The notes below the pieces were generated by a model. It saw nothing but the letters and a program-made list of their open reading frames with translations, did not search any database and was not told the DNA's origin. From assembly GCA_037176905.1 (NCBI GenBank), contig JBBBWG010026978.1:163778-200940 (forward strand): DNA of 37,163 nt. Direction: 5' to 3'. Of the stretch, positions 10,783 through 21,439 are shown one piece after another. How positions within the stretch are numbered: the first letter of the stretch is position 1; every line of letters starts with the position of its first letter. The translations under genes were made by a program, and so were the position numbers. This DNA comes from Azolla pinnata (lineage: Eukaryota; Streptophyta; Polypodiopsida; Salviniales; Salviniaceae).

Positions 10783-11265
10783 GTGATGTTGATGGTGATG
10801 ATGATGATGGCGGCGGTGGGGGATGAGGATGAGGATAGGACAAGGACGAGGATTATGATTATGGTGATGTTGGTAATGCCCTGGTGTTGGTGATGTTGGT
10901 GATGGTGGCGAAGACGATGATGATGGTGGTGCTGGTGATGCCTTGTGCTGATGATGATGATGGTGATGTCGGCGATGGTGGCGAAGACGATGATGGTGAT
11001 GATGATGGTGGTGGTGGTGGTGGTGGTGATGCCTGATGATAATGATGATGGTGATGGTGATGATGATGATGAGGATGGTGATGGTGATGATGATGATGAT
11101 GAGGATGGTGATGATGGTGGTGATGGTGATGGTGATGATGATGATGGTGGTGGTGGTGACGCCTGATGATGATGATGATGACAGTGACGATGATGATGAT
11201 GGTGGTGTGATGGTGATGGGGGTGGTGATGATGGTGGTGATGGTGGTGATGGTGACGATGGTGGA
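10783..11265. repeat. long imperfect (GAT/GGT)n trinucleotide tract
   Basis: Nearly 0.5 kb of gatgatgatggtggtggtga-type sequence is interrupted by larger internal repeats such as gcctgatgatgatg and ggtgatggcggcgaagacgatg. It opens long poly-Asp, poly-Met/Val and poly-His frames on both strands, which are artefacts of the repeat. It ends about 260 bp upstream of the PPR start codon, so it falls within the likely promoter. Confidence 0.95.
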
Positions 11266-11360
11266 CGGGGTTTAGGTAAGAAGGGGTTTTAGGAAAGACG
11301 GCAATTTCGTGTTTTATTTTTAAGGGCTCCTTCACACCGGGCCACTGGCGTTTCGTTCTT

Positions 11361-11370
11361 AAAACCCTAG
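11361..11370 (+). promoter_or_regulatory. telo-box (aaaaccctag) upstream of the PPR gene
   Basis: The sequence aaaaccctag lies about 155 bp upstream of the ATG. Telo-boxes (AAACCCTA) are common near transcription starts of plant genes for translation and organelle functions. A (tctct)n pyrimidine tract follows at 11387-11428 and probably belongs to the 5' UTR. Confidence 0.55.
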
Positions 11371-11386
11371 TTCTCCCCCAAAAGCC

Positions 11387-11428
11387 CTTCTCTTCTCTTC
11401 TCTTCTCTTCTCTTCTCTTCTCTCTCTG
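11387..11428 (+). repeat. (TTCTC)n pyrimidine microsatellite in the PPR 5' leader
   Basis: About eight tandem ttctc units are followed by more CT-rich sequence reaching to about 11490, directly before the ATG at 11524. Confidence 0.85.
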
Positions 11429-11523
11429 TTTCCGTCTCCTCTGTTTCTTCTTCCCCTGCTCGCTCGCTCCTCTGCTTTCTTCTTCTTCCATCTTCCTCGA
11501 ATCGATCGATCGATCTCTCGGCT

Positions 11524-14500
11524 ATGGGGAAGCTGTTCGCTGCTGCAGTCAAGCGCGCTAAGGCCCTCCACCCCCCTCTGCGCCCCGCCCACAGGCCTCC
11601 TCCTCCTCCTCGTCTTCCCCTCCCTTCTTCTTCTTCTTCTTCTTCCTCTTCTCCAGCCTCGTCTTCTTCACCTCCCTTGCTTCGTCGCTCTCTCGCGTCT
11701 CTCGGCCATGGAACCACTCCCTCCGCCTCCCGCCGCTTCTCCTCCTCCTCCGTCGCCGACTCCGCCCTGAAGAGCGAGGGCGAATCCCCCGTCGAAGCTG
11801 GGGTTGTGGACATCGACTCTCCTTTAAGCGATTCAAAGCTCAGGTACGATGGTGATGGTGATGGCGGTGGTGACGATGATGATGATGATGATGATGATGC
11901 ATCCGAACGTACTTCTTTGTAATCTGTTTTTGGCTTTCTTGTTTTTTTTTTCTTCTGCTCGAACTGGTCGTCTTTTTTCTCTTCCCCCCCCCCCCCCCTC
12001 GATGCCGTGTTTCTACCAATTTCTTCCTCTTACTACGTACGCAAATTAGGGCATGATGTGCCATCGCTTTGATGTCCGGCGAAAACCTTATCGCCATGTC
12101 CTTCATCATCCTGTTTTGCTCCGCTGCCCTCCTCTGGTGAACATAGCTGTATGCGGTGATGAAATACTTGTGCATTTGCTCTACTGTTTAGGTTCCTCAC
12201 AGCCGATTTGCCTTTGTCGCCCCTAAAGCCCCCAGATTTAGACCCGTGTCAAGATTTAAGTGCTTCCATACCTTTGGTTTCCCGTCCAAGAAGACTCAAT
12301 GTGGGTCCATTCCACCTAAAAATGCTTACTGGGGTTCCTGCGTTGTCCAGTTTCTCTCCCTCGGAGCACAAGATCGGATACGCAGGGGTCTTTGGAAACT
12401 TCCGGAAGCTCGTGGAAGAGTGCAAGTGGGAAGAAGCTCATGCTGCTCAAGCCGATATGCATGCCAAGCAGATGAGAGTCAATAACTCGATCTGGGTCGT
12501 CGTTATTCACCACTGCATTGCCAACATGGGGCTCGAGTCCGCGAGAGGGATATGGAAACTCGTCCAAGAAACCAATTTCAAGCCCAATGCATATGTTGGG
12601 ACCCACCTCATCCGCATGTTCAACCTCTTGGGCAGTATCGATGAAGCCAACGAAGTCTTCTCTCTGCTCACAAGGCCTAACGTCTACACTTGGAATGCCA
12701 TCATCTCAGCCAATGCTAGACATGGGCAGGGAGACCTAGCTTTGAAGCTGTATTACCAGATGCTCGATGTGCATGGAGAACCCGATGATTTCACCTTCCT
12801 GGGTGCCCTGAAAGGATGTATTGCGGCTGGCTCTTTGGTCGATGCCAAGGTCATACATCACCATATTACACGGACTGAGTACGAGTCTGATATCATGGTC
12901 ACCACAGCTCTCATGGATGCCTATGCTAAGTGCGGCGGCCTTGAAGAAGTCACTAGGGAATTCAACACGTCCCCCAAGAGAGACGTGCTAACCTGGAGTG
13001 CTGCTATAGCTGCGTATGCCCAGCAAGGGAATCCAGAGGAGGCCATGAGGCTCTACCAACAGATGATCAATGCAAATTTGAAGCCCAATAACATAGTCTT
13101 TGCTGGTGTTCTCAAAGCGATTGCAAGCGTGGGAGCTTTGGAACAGGGCAAGATTGTGCATAGCCACATCAACAGGTGCTTGTTGGCAAGCGATGTGCTG
13201 GTGGAGAGTAATCTCATCGATATGTACTCGCAGTGCCGAAGCCTACCAGAGGCGATCGAAGTGTTTGAGAAGTCTGCCAAACGAGAGGCTGCAGTCTGGA
13301 ATTCGATGATGGCTGCTTATGCCGACTATGCGAGCCTACATGGAGCTGTCGGTGTCTGGGAAGAAATGATAAAGAAGAATGCGACTGATGTGAACCCTGC
13401 CACTTATGTTGCGCTTCACAGAGCATGCGTCAGTCAGGCTGCATTGGAACAAGGTGTTGCATTCCATAAGACCAGCGATTATTGGGAGCACCAGAAGAAC
13501 CCTGAAGTCGGCGCAGCTGTCATGGATATGTATGCTAAATGCGGAGGAAGTCTCGACGAGGCCCAGGCTGTTTTCAATAAATTACCAAAGAACGAGGTTT
13601 TGCCCTGGTCTGCATTGATTGCTGCCCATGTCTATCAAGGAGATGCTCAAGGGGCACTTAAGCTTTTCCAAGACATGAAGGACAGTGGTGTTGCAGCTGA
13701 TAGTGCAGTGTATACCAATGCTATTAAGGCTGCATCTTTGATGGGTGACCTCTCTCAAGGGAGAAAGTTGCACGAGGAGATCAAAGAGAACAATTTGGAA
13801 GTGGATCCGATTGTTGGTAGTGCTATCATACAGATGTATTCCAAGTTCAAGAGCTTCTCAGATGCCAGAGACGTGTTTGCAAAGCTTTCTGGGAATGACG
13901 CCCTTAATACGATGGTGGCGGGTTATATCCAACATGGAACTTTAGAGGATGCGCTACAGTTCTACAAAGAGATGGTCGAGAATGGAAGAAAAATGACTAA
14001 TGTTGTGTATTCCAGTCTATTGAAGGCAATCTCAAAGGGAAATTCCCTTGAAAGTGGTAAAATGGTACATGAGCACATCAAAGAGAGTGGGCTTGAGACT
14101 GATCCTTATGTTTCCAGTGGCCTGATTGACATGTACTCCACATGCAGTAGCCTCGCAGATGCACACAAGGTATTTGAGCAATCTAAACGGAGTGTTTTGA
14201 CTTGCAATGCGATGTTGCAAGGCTTCCTGCATCATGGCGACTATGATGAAGCCTTAAAGCTGTTCCATGAAATGCAAGAGGATGTGGAACCTAATCATGC
14301 CTCGATACTTATCGCTCTCAGAGCTTGTCTTGCTACCAACAACCTCAATGATGCAAAGCAAATTCATACTTATGTGATTGAACGGGATTTCGAAGCTAAC
14401 CCAGCCATTGGAAGGGCTCTTATATCTTTCTATGCCAAATTGTCGGGGGTTGAAGTGGCCCAGGATCATCTGGAGAAGTTGCCGATGCGGGAGGCGACCA

Positions 14501-15354
14501 CTTGGAATGTATGGTTGGGAATCTTGGGCAAGCATGCGGAAGATTTTGGTGTTGTCCGGAAAGGGTTGGAGAACATGATCAAGGAGGTTAAACCGAATGC
14601 AGCCACATTCGCTAATCTCTTTGCTGTCTGCCGGGAGAAGGCCCTAGTTAACGAAGCGATGGATCTGCTCAAGTCGATGGGTGAGGTATATAGTGTCTCT
14701 CCTTCACTAACTCACTACGCCAACATCGTTGGTGCTTTTGACCATGCAGGACGGTTAGGCGAAGCGGTTGAACAACTCGGGGGCCAGTCTTTACCTGCAA
14801 ATGTGCAGAGTTGGGATACGTTTATTTCTGATTACAAAGCGTACCTGACCAATGAAGAGTATGTGGAGAATCAGCTTGCCTCAGATTATAACACAATATC
14901 TGATGTGTGCCTCAATGAGGCTATGCTGACAGATGCTAACAAGCTGATGGCAGCGAAGAAAGCATTAGAGTCATGGACGAATCCAGGATCAGTCATCATA
15001 GAGCCTGAGCATGAGGTAAGCCTAATGAGAGGGACGGATCTAACTGCAAAGATTGACAAGATGAGGCTACTGTTCAAAGATGGGCGAAGAGTAGTGAGGC
15101 GCGATCCGCTCTCGGATAAGGCTAGGGAAGATGCTCTATGCGGGCATTGCGAGAAGCTTGCCATTGCTTTTGGCCTCATCAACACAGCCCCTGGCACGAC
15201 TATCCGGGTCTCGAAGAATCTTCGCGTGTGTGCCGACTGCCACAATGCCACCAAATTCATCTCCAAGATCGAGAAGCGCAACATCATTATCAGGGATGCT
15301 TACCGTATCCATCACTTCAAGGATGGTGAGTGCTCTTGCAACGACTTCTATTAG
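11524..15354 (+). CDS. PLS-class pentatricopeptide repeat protein with DYW deaminase domain
   Basis: The exons are 11524-11843 and 12192-15354, with a 348-bp GT-AG intron in phase 2. Together they encode 1160 aa. Exon 1 encodes an Arg/Ser/Pro-rich, acid-poor leader ([15 protein letters not shown]) that looks like a mitochondrial or plastid presequence. Roughly 20 PPR motifs follow in P-L-S order, shown by recurring [40 protein letters not shown] and NLIDMYSQC blocks. The C-terminal domain has the cytidine-deaminase signature HCEKLA (HxE) and CADCH (CxxC), then [10 protein letters not shown], so all the zinc and catalytic residues are present. The E/PG-box region is weak ([14 protein letters not shown]), and the last residues are DFY rather than DYW. 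Such proteins bind organelle RNA one base per repeat and convert C to U. I cannot predict the target. The acidic run after the exon 1 donor is intronic. Confidence 0.95.
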
Positions 15355-16860
15355 TAAACAGCAGCTTCTACTAGTACAGAACAAACAGCAGCAAAACTGA
15401 TTTGTCTTTTCGTAATGGGGCTCTACTTACAACACAAACAGTAATCTGATGTTTTTTGCATCGTCTGCTAGAAGGGCTTTTTTTGATGTCAAAGGGGTGC
15501 TTTTTTTTATAGTTTTTTTGCATGTTTGGTCGTGGCCTCTGAACAGGTGGTGTTTTACTTCGATATGTTTATCGAAATGAACAGCGCCTCTGTCGAGGAC
15601 CCACAATGGTAAATAGAAATATGACTGATCTTATTGTATGGTGTTGTAGTAAAAAAAAAAAGGGAAAAAAGAGAGCCACCTCTTCTTTTATTTTTCTAAG
15701 TAATTCTTTACTTTGTTTGCATTTTATAGAGAAACTCCCAATTATGAGTAGATAAATAATTCTTTAGATGCATATACTAAAGAGAAGAACTGTTTAATTT
15801 TACTGCAGCCCGAAAACACAAAATCAGTTAAAAAACCGTGTAGTAAATAGTTTTAAAGGGTTCTTCAGTGAATAAGTTTATGTGATTTGAAATGTTTGTG
15901 ACACTGCACCCAGGAAGAACTGACTGAAGAAGTTTATCTGTGATTTGTAAAGTTTGACTCTATATCCAATCTAGTGGAAAGAGCTGAAGAAGTTAATCTA
16001 GGATTTGTAATGTTTGGCTTTGCGTCTAGTGTTGAAATGCCTAAAATTGGGTATAGGATTATATGACGATTTAAACCATGATTATAAGATCAATGTGATC
16101 ACTGGAGCTGCAGCTTTATACCCTCTTATGTAAACCTACAAGGCTCTCTACAATTTTTACTCCATAATCAAACATGTCACTGTTGTTATTCCTTGTGCAG
16201 TGTGGCAAGGTATGGTAATTGAAATACTAGTCGAACATTTACACCAAGATGTAAAAATATCAACTGTGTTGGAAGATCGTCATGATCGAATCACCTACTG
16301 TTAAAACTATTCCAATGTATATAAGCATTTGGCTAAATTAAAATGGTTGTAAACAGGGAAGCATTAGTCAAGCTTATCGGCTATTGTCAGTTAATTCACA
16401 GCTTGAACACATGATTTAGAAGCAAGTTAGTGTACAATTTGAGTGATAAATTCTCAATTAGTACGTAATCGATCTAGGATCAGGTATGCCTTAAGTCAGG
16501 TGTCAGAGACTAATATCATTCATGAAAGATGATTACGATGTCTGTGTTTGGTGACACAAATTTTAATGTCATGAAAGATAATTATAATGGTATGGATCGA
16601 CGTTAATGAACAGGTTAAGTTAATCTCTACCCAAATCATGTGCAATACACCGGCATATATATATGCATGTTTGTACGGTCTGCTTGTTCGATTCATGAAG
16701 TGGTCAATGCCCTGCATGATCATGCGCGAGTTTTACATAAAAACAAATGGATGAGATGATCTTCAGCTTTTCATTCTTTTGCATCATTTGAAACCTGTCA
16801 GATTTTTGTAGCGTAAAGCGCGGATTTGTCGGTTGCTATTAATCGAAATGTTGTCTTGAC
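15355..16860. other. 3' flank of the PPR gene and spacer
   Basis: Contains the PPR 3' UTR, with several T-runs (15479-15520) and an A-run at 15650-15668. I found no ORF of interest, tRNA-like cloverleaf or transposon ends. Confidence 0.5.
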
Positions 16861-16875
16861 TTAGGTATTAATGCA

Positions 16876-16940
16876 GCCCCACAGCCGCAGATTTGACATA
16901 ATCCCGCCCCACAGCCGCAGATTTGACATAATCCCGCCCC
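16876..16940. repeat. perfect direct repeat, 32-bp unit, two copies
   Basis: The block from gccccacagccgcagatttg to cataatcc occurs twice in immediate succession, followed by a third partial cgcccca. A perfect copy suggests a recent slippage or duplication event. No gene lies nearby. Confidence 0.85.
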
Positions 16941-17289
16941 AAGTTTTGGCTGCTAGCTTTTAAATTCAATCGGGTTTATTATTGTTAATCTTATCGTTGG
17001 AGGTCCTTCCGTAGTGCGATTTTTTATAATAATCAAACAATCCGCCGATTAACTAATTCGACGGATTGACAAGCTTGCACACGGCATCGTCGCGGCGAAT
17101 ATTATTATTATGGCCATGCAGATTGAGATTATTTTTTTAGCAAAAGCAGCTGGGATCGGATGGTTTTAGGAGCTAAATCCGGAGGTGCAAATCCAATATC
17201 AAATCATCATGTACAGATTGAAAATCATATGCAAATACAGACTATATATGATCAAAAGAATCATGTACAGATTGAGAATCAGATGCAAA

Positions 17290-17337
17290 TGCACACAGAC
17301 ACACACACACACACATATATATATATTTATATATATG
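17290..17337. repeat. (CA)n-(TA)n microsatellite
   Basis: The run agacacacacacacacacat followed by atatatatat lies in non-coding sequence. Around it, 17200-17290 holds two diverged copies of a catgtacagattga.aatca motif. Confidence 0.8.
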
Positions 17338-17534
17338 ATCATAGAGTCAGAGATGATGTACCCATGTGTATAATTAATTGTGTATTTGCCATGTTTTTTG
17401 ATCTTCATTGACTCGTTTGTGCTGTATTTTTAATTCCGGAATGAGATTTGCAAAAGAGGGACTGGATTTGACTTTTCAGAGGAGCAAAATGGAATTCAAA
17501 ACTGTGAACAAAACAAAGAAAAGGAATCTATGTA

Positions 17535-17568
17535 TGTGAAGAAGGAGGAGGAGGAGGAGGAGGAGGAA
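17535..17568. repeat. (GGA)n tract
   Basis: The run gaaggaggaggaggaggagg is followed by AAGAAGG-type purine repeats to about 17612. It is intergenic. Confidence 0.75.
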
Positions 17569-17640
17569 ATAGGAAGAAGGAAGAAGGAAGAAGCAAGCAG
17601 CAAGAAGCAAGAAGGAGTTTCAGTTGTACTGTGGATCAAT

Positions 17641-17950
17641 CCATCCATTCATCCATATAAGCAGAAAAAAATCTGGGATTGAATCTCTTCTGCAACAATC
17701 CCTAATCCGTGAATCTGCAGAGAAATCAATCCATGATCATATTGATGATCCATCCATCCATAGAAGCAGGAAAAATCTGGGATTTGAATCTCTTCTGCAG
17801 CAATCCCCAATCAGTGAAGATTCTGCAGAGAAATCAATCCCTGATCATATTGATGATCCATCCATCCATCCATAGATGCAGAAAAATCTGCAGTGGGGAT
17901 TAAACCTCTCTACAGCAATCCCTAGTCAGTTCTGCAGAGATCTATGATCA
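17641..17950. repeat. tandem repeat, about 105-110-bp unit, three copies
   Basis: Each unit carries catccatccat, then agcag.aaaaatctgggatt, gaatctcttctgcagcaatc, and ctgcagagaaatcaat..tgatcatattgatga. The unit marker atctgggatt is at 17671 and 17775, and a changed form is at 17885. The third copy is the most diverged. I see no coding potential beyond accidental frames. Confidence 0.85.
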
Positions 17951-18133
17951 TATACATCTTCTAATCATCTGCCATATCTATCTATCTATCTAGATTCCAT
18001 CTTATCTCTGAGATAAACAGGATGTTTAGCAGTGTAACAGATCTACAGTGCTGCAGGATCAGGTGGGCGATGATGGATCCATGATGATGAATCGGTTGCA
18101 GCCGCCGCTGAATTTAGGGTTTTTTGGGCCAGG

Positions 18134-18164
18134 TGAAGAAGAAGAAGAAGAAGAAGAAGAAGTT
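18134..18164. repeat. (GAA)n tract upstream of a small ORF
   Basis: About eight gaa units lie in the putative leader of the ORF at 18254. Telo-box-like motifs sit beside it on both strands (tagggtttttt near 18117, ttagggttt near 18186, aaaaccctaa near 18201). This resembles the leaders of real genes in this window. Confidence 0.6.
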
Positions 18165-18253
18165 CACGAAGAAAGGTTTTTTTTTAGGGTTTCTGGGATC
18201 AAAACCCTAATCAGCTGCGACCTGCAGATGATCAGGAGCAGCAGGCGGATTAA

Positions 18254-18571
18254 TTGATGATGGATCATCGGCACCTGGCATGGTTTGTGGCGCTGGTGGT
18301 CGTCGCCTTTCTCTGGCTCCTGCTCATGTGCTATGGCGCCAGCATCAAGCAGCAGCCTGATGCTGCCCAAAACCCTAATCCCACTGCTAATCACCCCGCT
18401 GATCACCCAACTAATCACCCCACTAATCACTCTCATCCCCCTGACGATCCTCAGCAATCAACCTCAGCTCAGCATATCACTAATCATCTCACTAATCACC
18501 CTCCGGATTCTCCTCCTAATCGCCCGCGTCCTTTCGATGTCCAGATCATTACAGTTTCTACTGGCCACTGA
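18254..18571 (+). CDS. possible small membrane protein, one TM helix plus Pro/His/Asn-rich tail
   Basis: The ORF encodes 105 aa. Residues 8-30 (HLAWFVALVVVAFLWLLLMC) form one strong hydrophobic helix near the N-terminus, which could be a signal anchor. The rest is low complexity, built from NHP.NHPT and HPPDDPQ repeats coded by a ctaatcacccc repeat. A CT/GAA-rich stretch and telo-box motifs upstream support transcription. A second frame of 69 codons (18048-18257) ends right at this start and would act as an upstream ORF. Against a real gene: the tail comes from simple repeats, another frame is also open, and I know of no family. Treat it as hypothetical. Confidence 0.3.
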   Translation: MMMDHRHLAWFVALVVVAFLWLLLMCYGASIKQQPDAAQNPNPTANHPADHPTNHPTNHSHPPDDPQQSTSAQHITNHLTNHPPDSPPNRPRPFDVQIITVSTGH

Positions 18572-18764
18572 TTCACGCCGAGCTCCGCCTAATTAGCGCT
18601 CCTCCCTGATTAATCCACCCCATTAGAAGCCCTCACTGAGTCGGATTAATTACTAATCGCGACTAGATTAGACTCCGCCCCCGCGCTAATCCGTCCAAGA
18701 TTTTTCCTTGGCCCAGCCCATCGATACAACTAGCCGCCGATCAGATGTTTCGGCGGTGATCTTC

Positions 18765-18767
18765 GCC

Positions 18768-18801
<34 letters not shown>

Positions 18802-18895
18802 CGATGACTCAAGCAATCAATCAATGAATCAGTGATTCAATGATTCAATCGATCAATCGATCAATGTTTCAATCAATCAATCAATCAATCGGTCA
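18765..18895. repeat. (AATC)n microsatellite region
   Basis: Several runs of aatcaatcaatc are broken by gattcaatgattc and cgatcaatcgatc. It passes directly into the satellite at 18960. Confidence 0.85.
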
Positions 18896-18959
18896 TCCCT
18901 GGTAATTGATTACCTCTTGTAATTTTCCTGTCGGTGGTGACAATGTGTATGTATGCAAT

Positions 18960-19790
18960 TAGATGATGAATGGATGTCTCAGTGATTCAATCTTAGGAAT
19001 GGATGTCTCGGCGATTCAATCTCTTGTAGAACGGATGATCGATCATCGATGCATCNNNNNNNNNNNNNNNNNNNNNNNNNNNNNNNNNNNNNNNNNNNNN
19101 NNNNNNNNNNNNNNNNNNNNNNNNNNNNNNNNNNNNNNNNNNNNNNNNNNNNNNNGATGATCGATCATCGATGCATCGACACCGATCAAATCTTAGAATG
19201 GATGATCAATGGATGTCTTAGGTGATTCAATCTTTGAACGGATGATCGATTCAGTGATCAATCTTAGAATGGATGATCAATGGATGTCTTAGGTGATTCA
19301 ATCTTTGAACGGATGATCGATTCGGTGATCAATCTTAGAATGGATGATCAATGGATGTCTTAGGTGATTCAATCTTTGAACGGATGATCGATTCAGTGAT
19401 CGATCGATGCATCACTGATCAACCATCGGATGTCTCAATGATCAATCTTAGAGTGGATATGATCGATCATCGGATGTCTCAGTGATCAATCTTAGAATGG
19501 ATGATCGATCATCGATGCACCGCTGTTCAATCTTAGAATGGATCATCGATGCAGCACTGATCAATCTTAGAATGGATGATCGATCATTGATGCATCACTG
19601 ATCAATCTTAGAATGGATGATCGATCATCGATGCATCGCTGAGCAATCTTAGAATGAATGATCGATCATCGATGCATCGCTGAGTAATCTTAGAATGGAT
19701 GATCGATCATCGATGCATCGCTGAGCGATCGAATCAATCATCGATGCATCGCGGAGTGATCGAATCGATCATCGATTAGATTGCGCGGAT
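18960..19790. repeat. satellite array with 41-bp and 71-bp units
   Basis: The shorter unit is about 41 bp and holds atcttagaatggatgatcg followed by atcatcgatgcatcgctgag, clearest from 19540 to 19740. The longer unit is exactly 71 bp and repeats three times (marker gatgatcaatgg at 19201, 19272 and 19343). It can be seen as two diverged short units fused. The array is interrupted by the N gap. I see no coding potential. Confidence 0.9.
19056..19155. other. assembly gap, 100 N
   Basis: The 22 bases before the gap and the 22 after are the same (gatgatcgatcatcgatgca then tc). The gap therefore falls within a repeat unit. The round length of 100 is a placeholder, and the true array may be much longer. 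Confidence 0.98.
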
Positions 19791-21439
19791 CGTCGTCAGC
19801 ACGCCATATTGTTCTAGCAGAGAATCAATCGATATTCGGGCAGCCCAGGTTTTAATCGTGATTAACAACATGATTAGGAGGCTAAGAATGGATTGATGGA
19901 TTGATTAAATCGGCCCATACAACCTCAACACACATAAATCTACCTAATTTAGAAGGGAAACCGCCCCCAAAAATAGTTACAAAAATTGTTTGTGGAAATT
20001 TTCGCTTTCTTTTCTTTCTTTCTTTCTGATCTGTCTTTTGGGCGACCGATCTGATGTTTTTTCCAAGACTTTTGGGCAGCGCCTCCACCGGATAGAGCCG
20101 GACTTAGATACAGCCTGCCCATTTTTGGGTGATTTCTCTTAGCATGATGCTGCATGTCCTCCAAGCTGAGCTGCAGTAATCCACTTTGCTTGATGGCTGG
20201 AATTCCCAATCTGTTCCATGATTTGGGGACTAGATTAACCGATCCGAGCGCGAGCCCCCATGATCTCGATCGATCGATCGATCAATATTGCAGTCAGAAG
20301 CAGGTGTTCAATCTGTTTTTCCCCATTCTTTTCTCTTTTCTCTCCCTCTTTCCGGGAGGCGGTTTCGGATTTTATACGATCTGGTTTCGTCAGATTCGTC
20401 ACACGCGGTGAATCGACGACGTTTACAGAGCTCAGCCCACGATCGAATCGTTCGTGCTTTTTTTTTTTTTGCTTCAACTGTTATCGGGTAAAAGAAAAGA
20501 TCGACGCATCCATCTCCGATTGCCCCCCTTTTTCACCAGTTGATTTCTGCTTGATATGTCCAATCGATCGATCGATCGATCGATGTGGATAGTGCCCCAG
20601 ATCCTGGTGGAGAATGCAGTTGACATTCGGAGCTGCCCCAGAAACTGTAGTTTCGCATCCATTCCTTTGGCTCCCAAGTTCAAACATGGGGGATGCGACG
20701 ATCTTTGCAGATGAAAAGAGAACCAGGAATTCGCTTTCGTCAGTATCGAACCGATTTCGAACCTGCATCCCATCATCACCCGTCATTTCACAAGTAGTTG
20801 GGCTTGGAGTAGAGTCTGCATTCTCCCAGATCACCCCTGCCCAAGTTTTGCCCAGCTGTTTATATCTGATGCTAAGACACTCGGGTCTCTAGCATGGAGA
20901 TCTGATTACATCCTTCTGCTAACGTGTCCCCGGATGGAGAGGAAGCCCAGGAGCCCAAACAACTGCTACATACACAAGTGAAAGGGGAACGACTGATGTG
21001 CCAAAGCCCAGATTCGGCATAGAATCCTTATACCCAGAGAAGGGCTTTCTTGGATTCTTGTAGTAAACACATTCGCCATCGATTCCTTTCTCCATTAGCG
21101 AGAGGCATTGTCAACCCAAATTTTTTGCCCAAATTTTTGGGGTTACAAAATCATCCGGCAAAACCTGATTCAATCAACAACAATGACTCAGCAATCCTAT
21201 ACATGGATCGGAAATCCTCATCATCGTCGCTTCCATCGATTCGACAAGAAGCTCCGATGCTCCCAAAGCTCTCACTCGATTCCACGCATGGAAGAATTAT
21301 ACGGTTGATGATTCTATCATTGATTCCATGCATCGAACGAGTTTTCTAGAATCATTGATTCGGCTTTGATCGATACCAATCCGCCGCAAGTGTAGTTCGA
21401 CCAGACCCTAAGTCATGCACTAGCTGGAATGCCTCCAAG
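19791..21439. other. spacer downstream of the SMP-C2 gene
   Basis: Contains (cgat)n runs at 20265-20285 and 20563-20583 and a T-run at 20459-20471. Frames of 90-117 codons overlap on both strands at 20480-20890, but I see no family motif. The last part is probably the 3' UTR of the minus-strand gene ending at 21440. Confidence 0.45.

Noticed and set aside
10859..11491. A 210-codon minus-strand frame with long poly-His runs, and matching poly-Asp and poly-Met frames on the plus strand
   Set aside because: All are translations of one trinucleotide repeat. The frames are open only because the repeat has no stops, and they overlap the PPR promoter.
11844..11922. Read-through of PPR exon 1 into an acidic tail (DDDDDDDDD)
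   Set aside because: A gtacga donor at 11844 and the in-phase acceptor at 12191 join exon 1 to the long PPR frame. The acidic run is intron.
12208..12208. A PPR start inside the large frame
   Set aside because: The frame opens with TTG, not ATG, and it continues upstream to an acceptor. The start at 11524 supplies a plausible targeting peptide.
18361..18430. Telomere-like aaccctaat repeats
   Set aside because: Only single or changed units occur, within a ctaatcacccc repeat. It is not a telomeric array.
18963..19160. Open frame running into the N gap
   Set aside because: Its second half is untranslated N and the rest is satellite.
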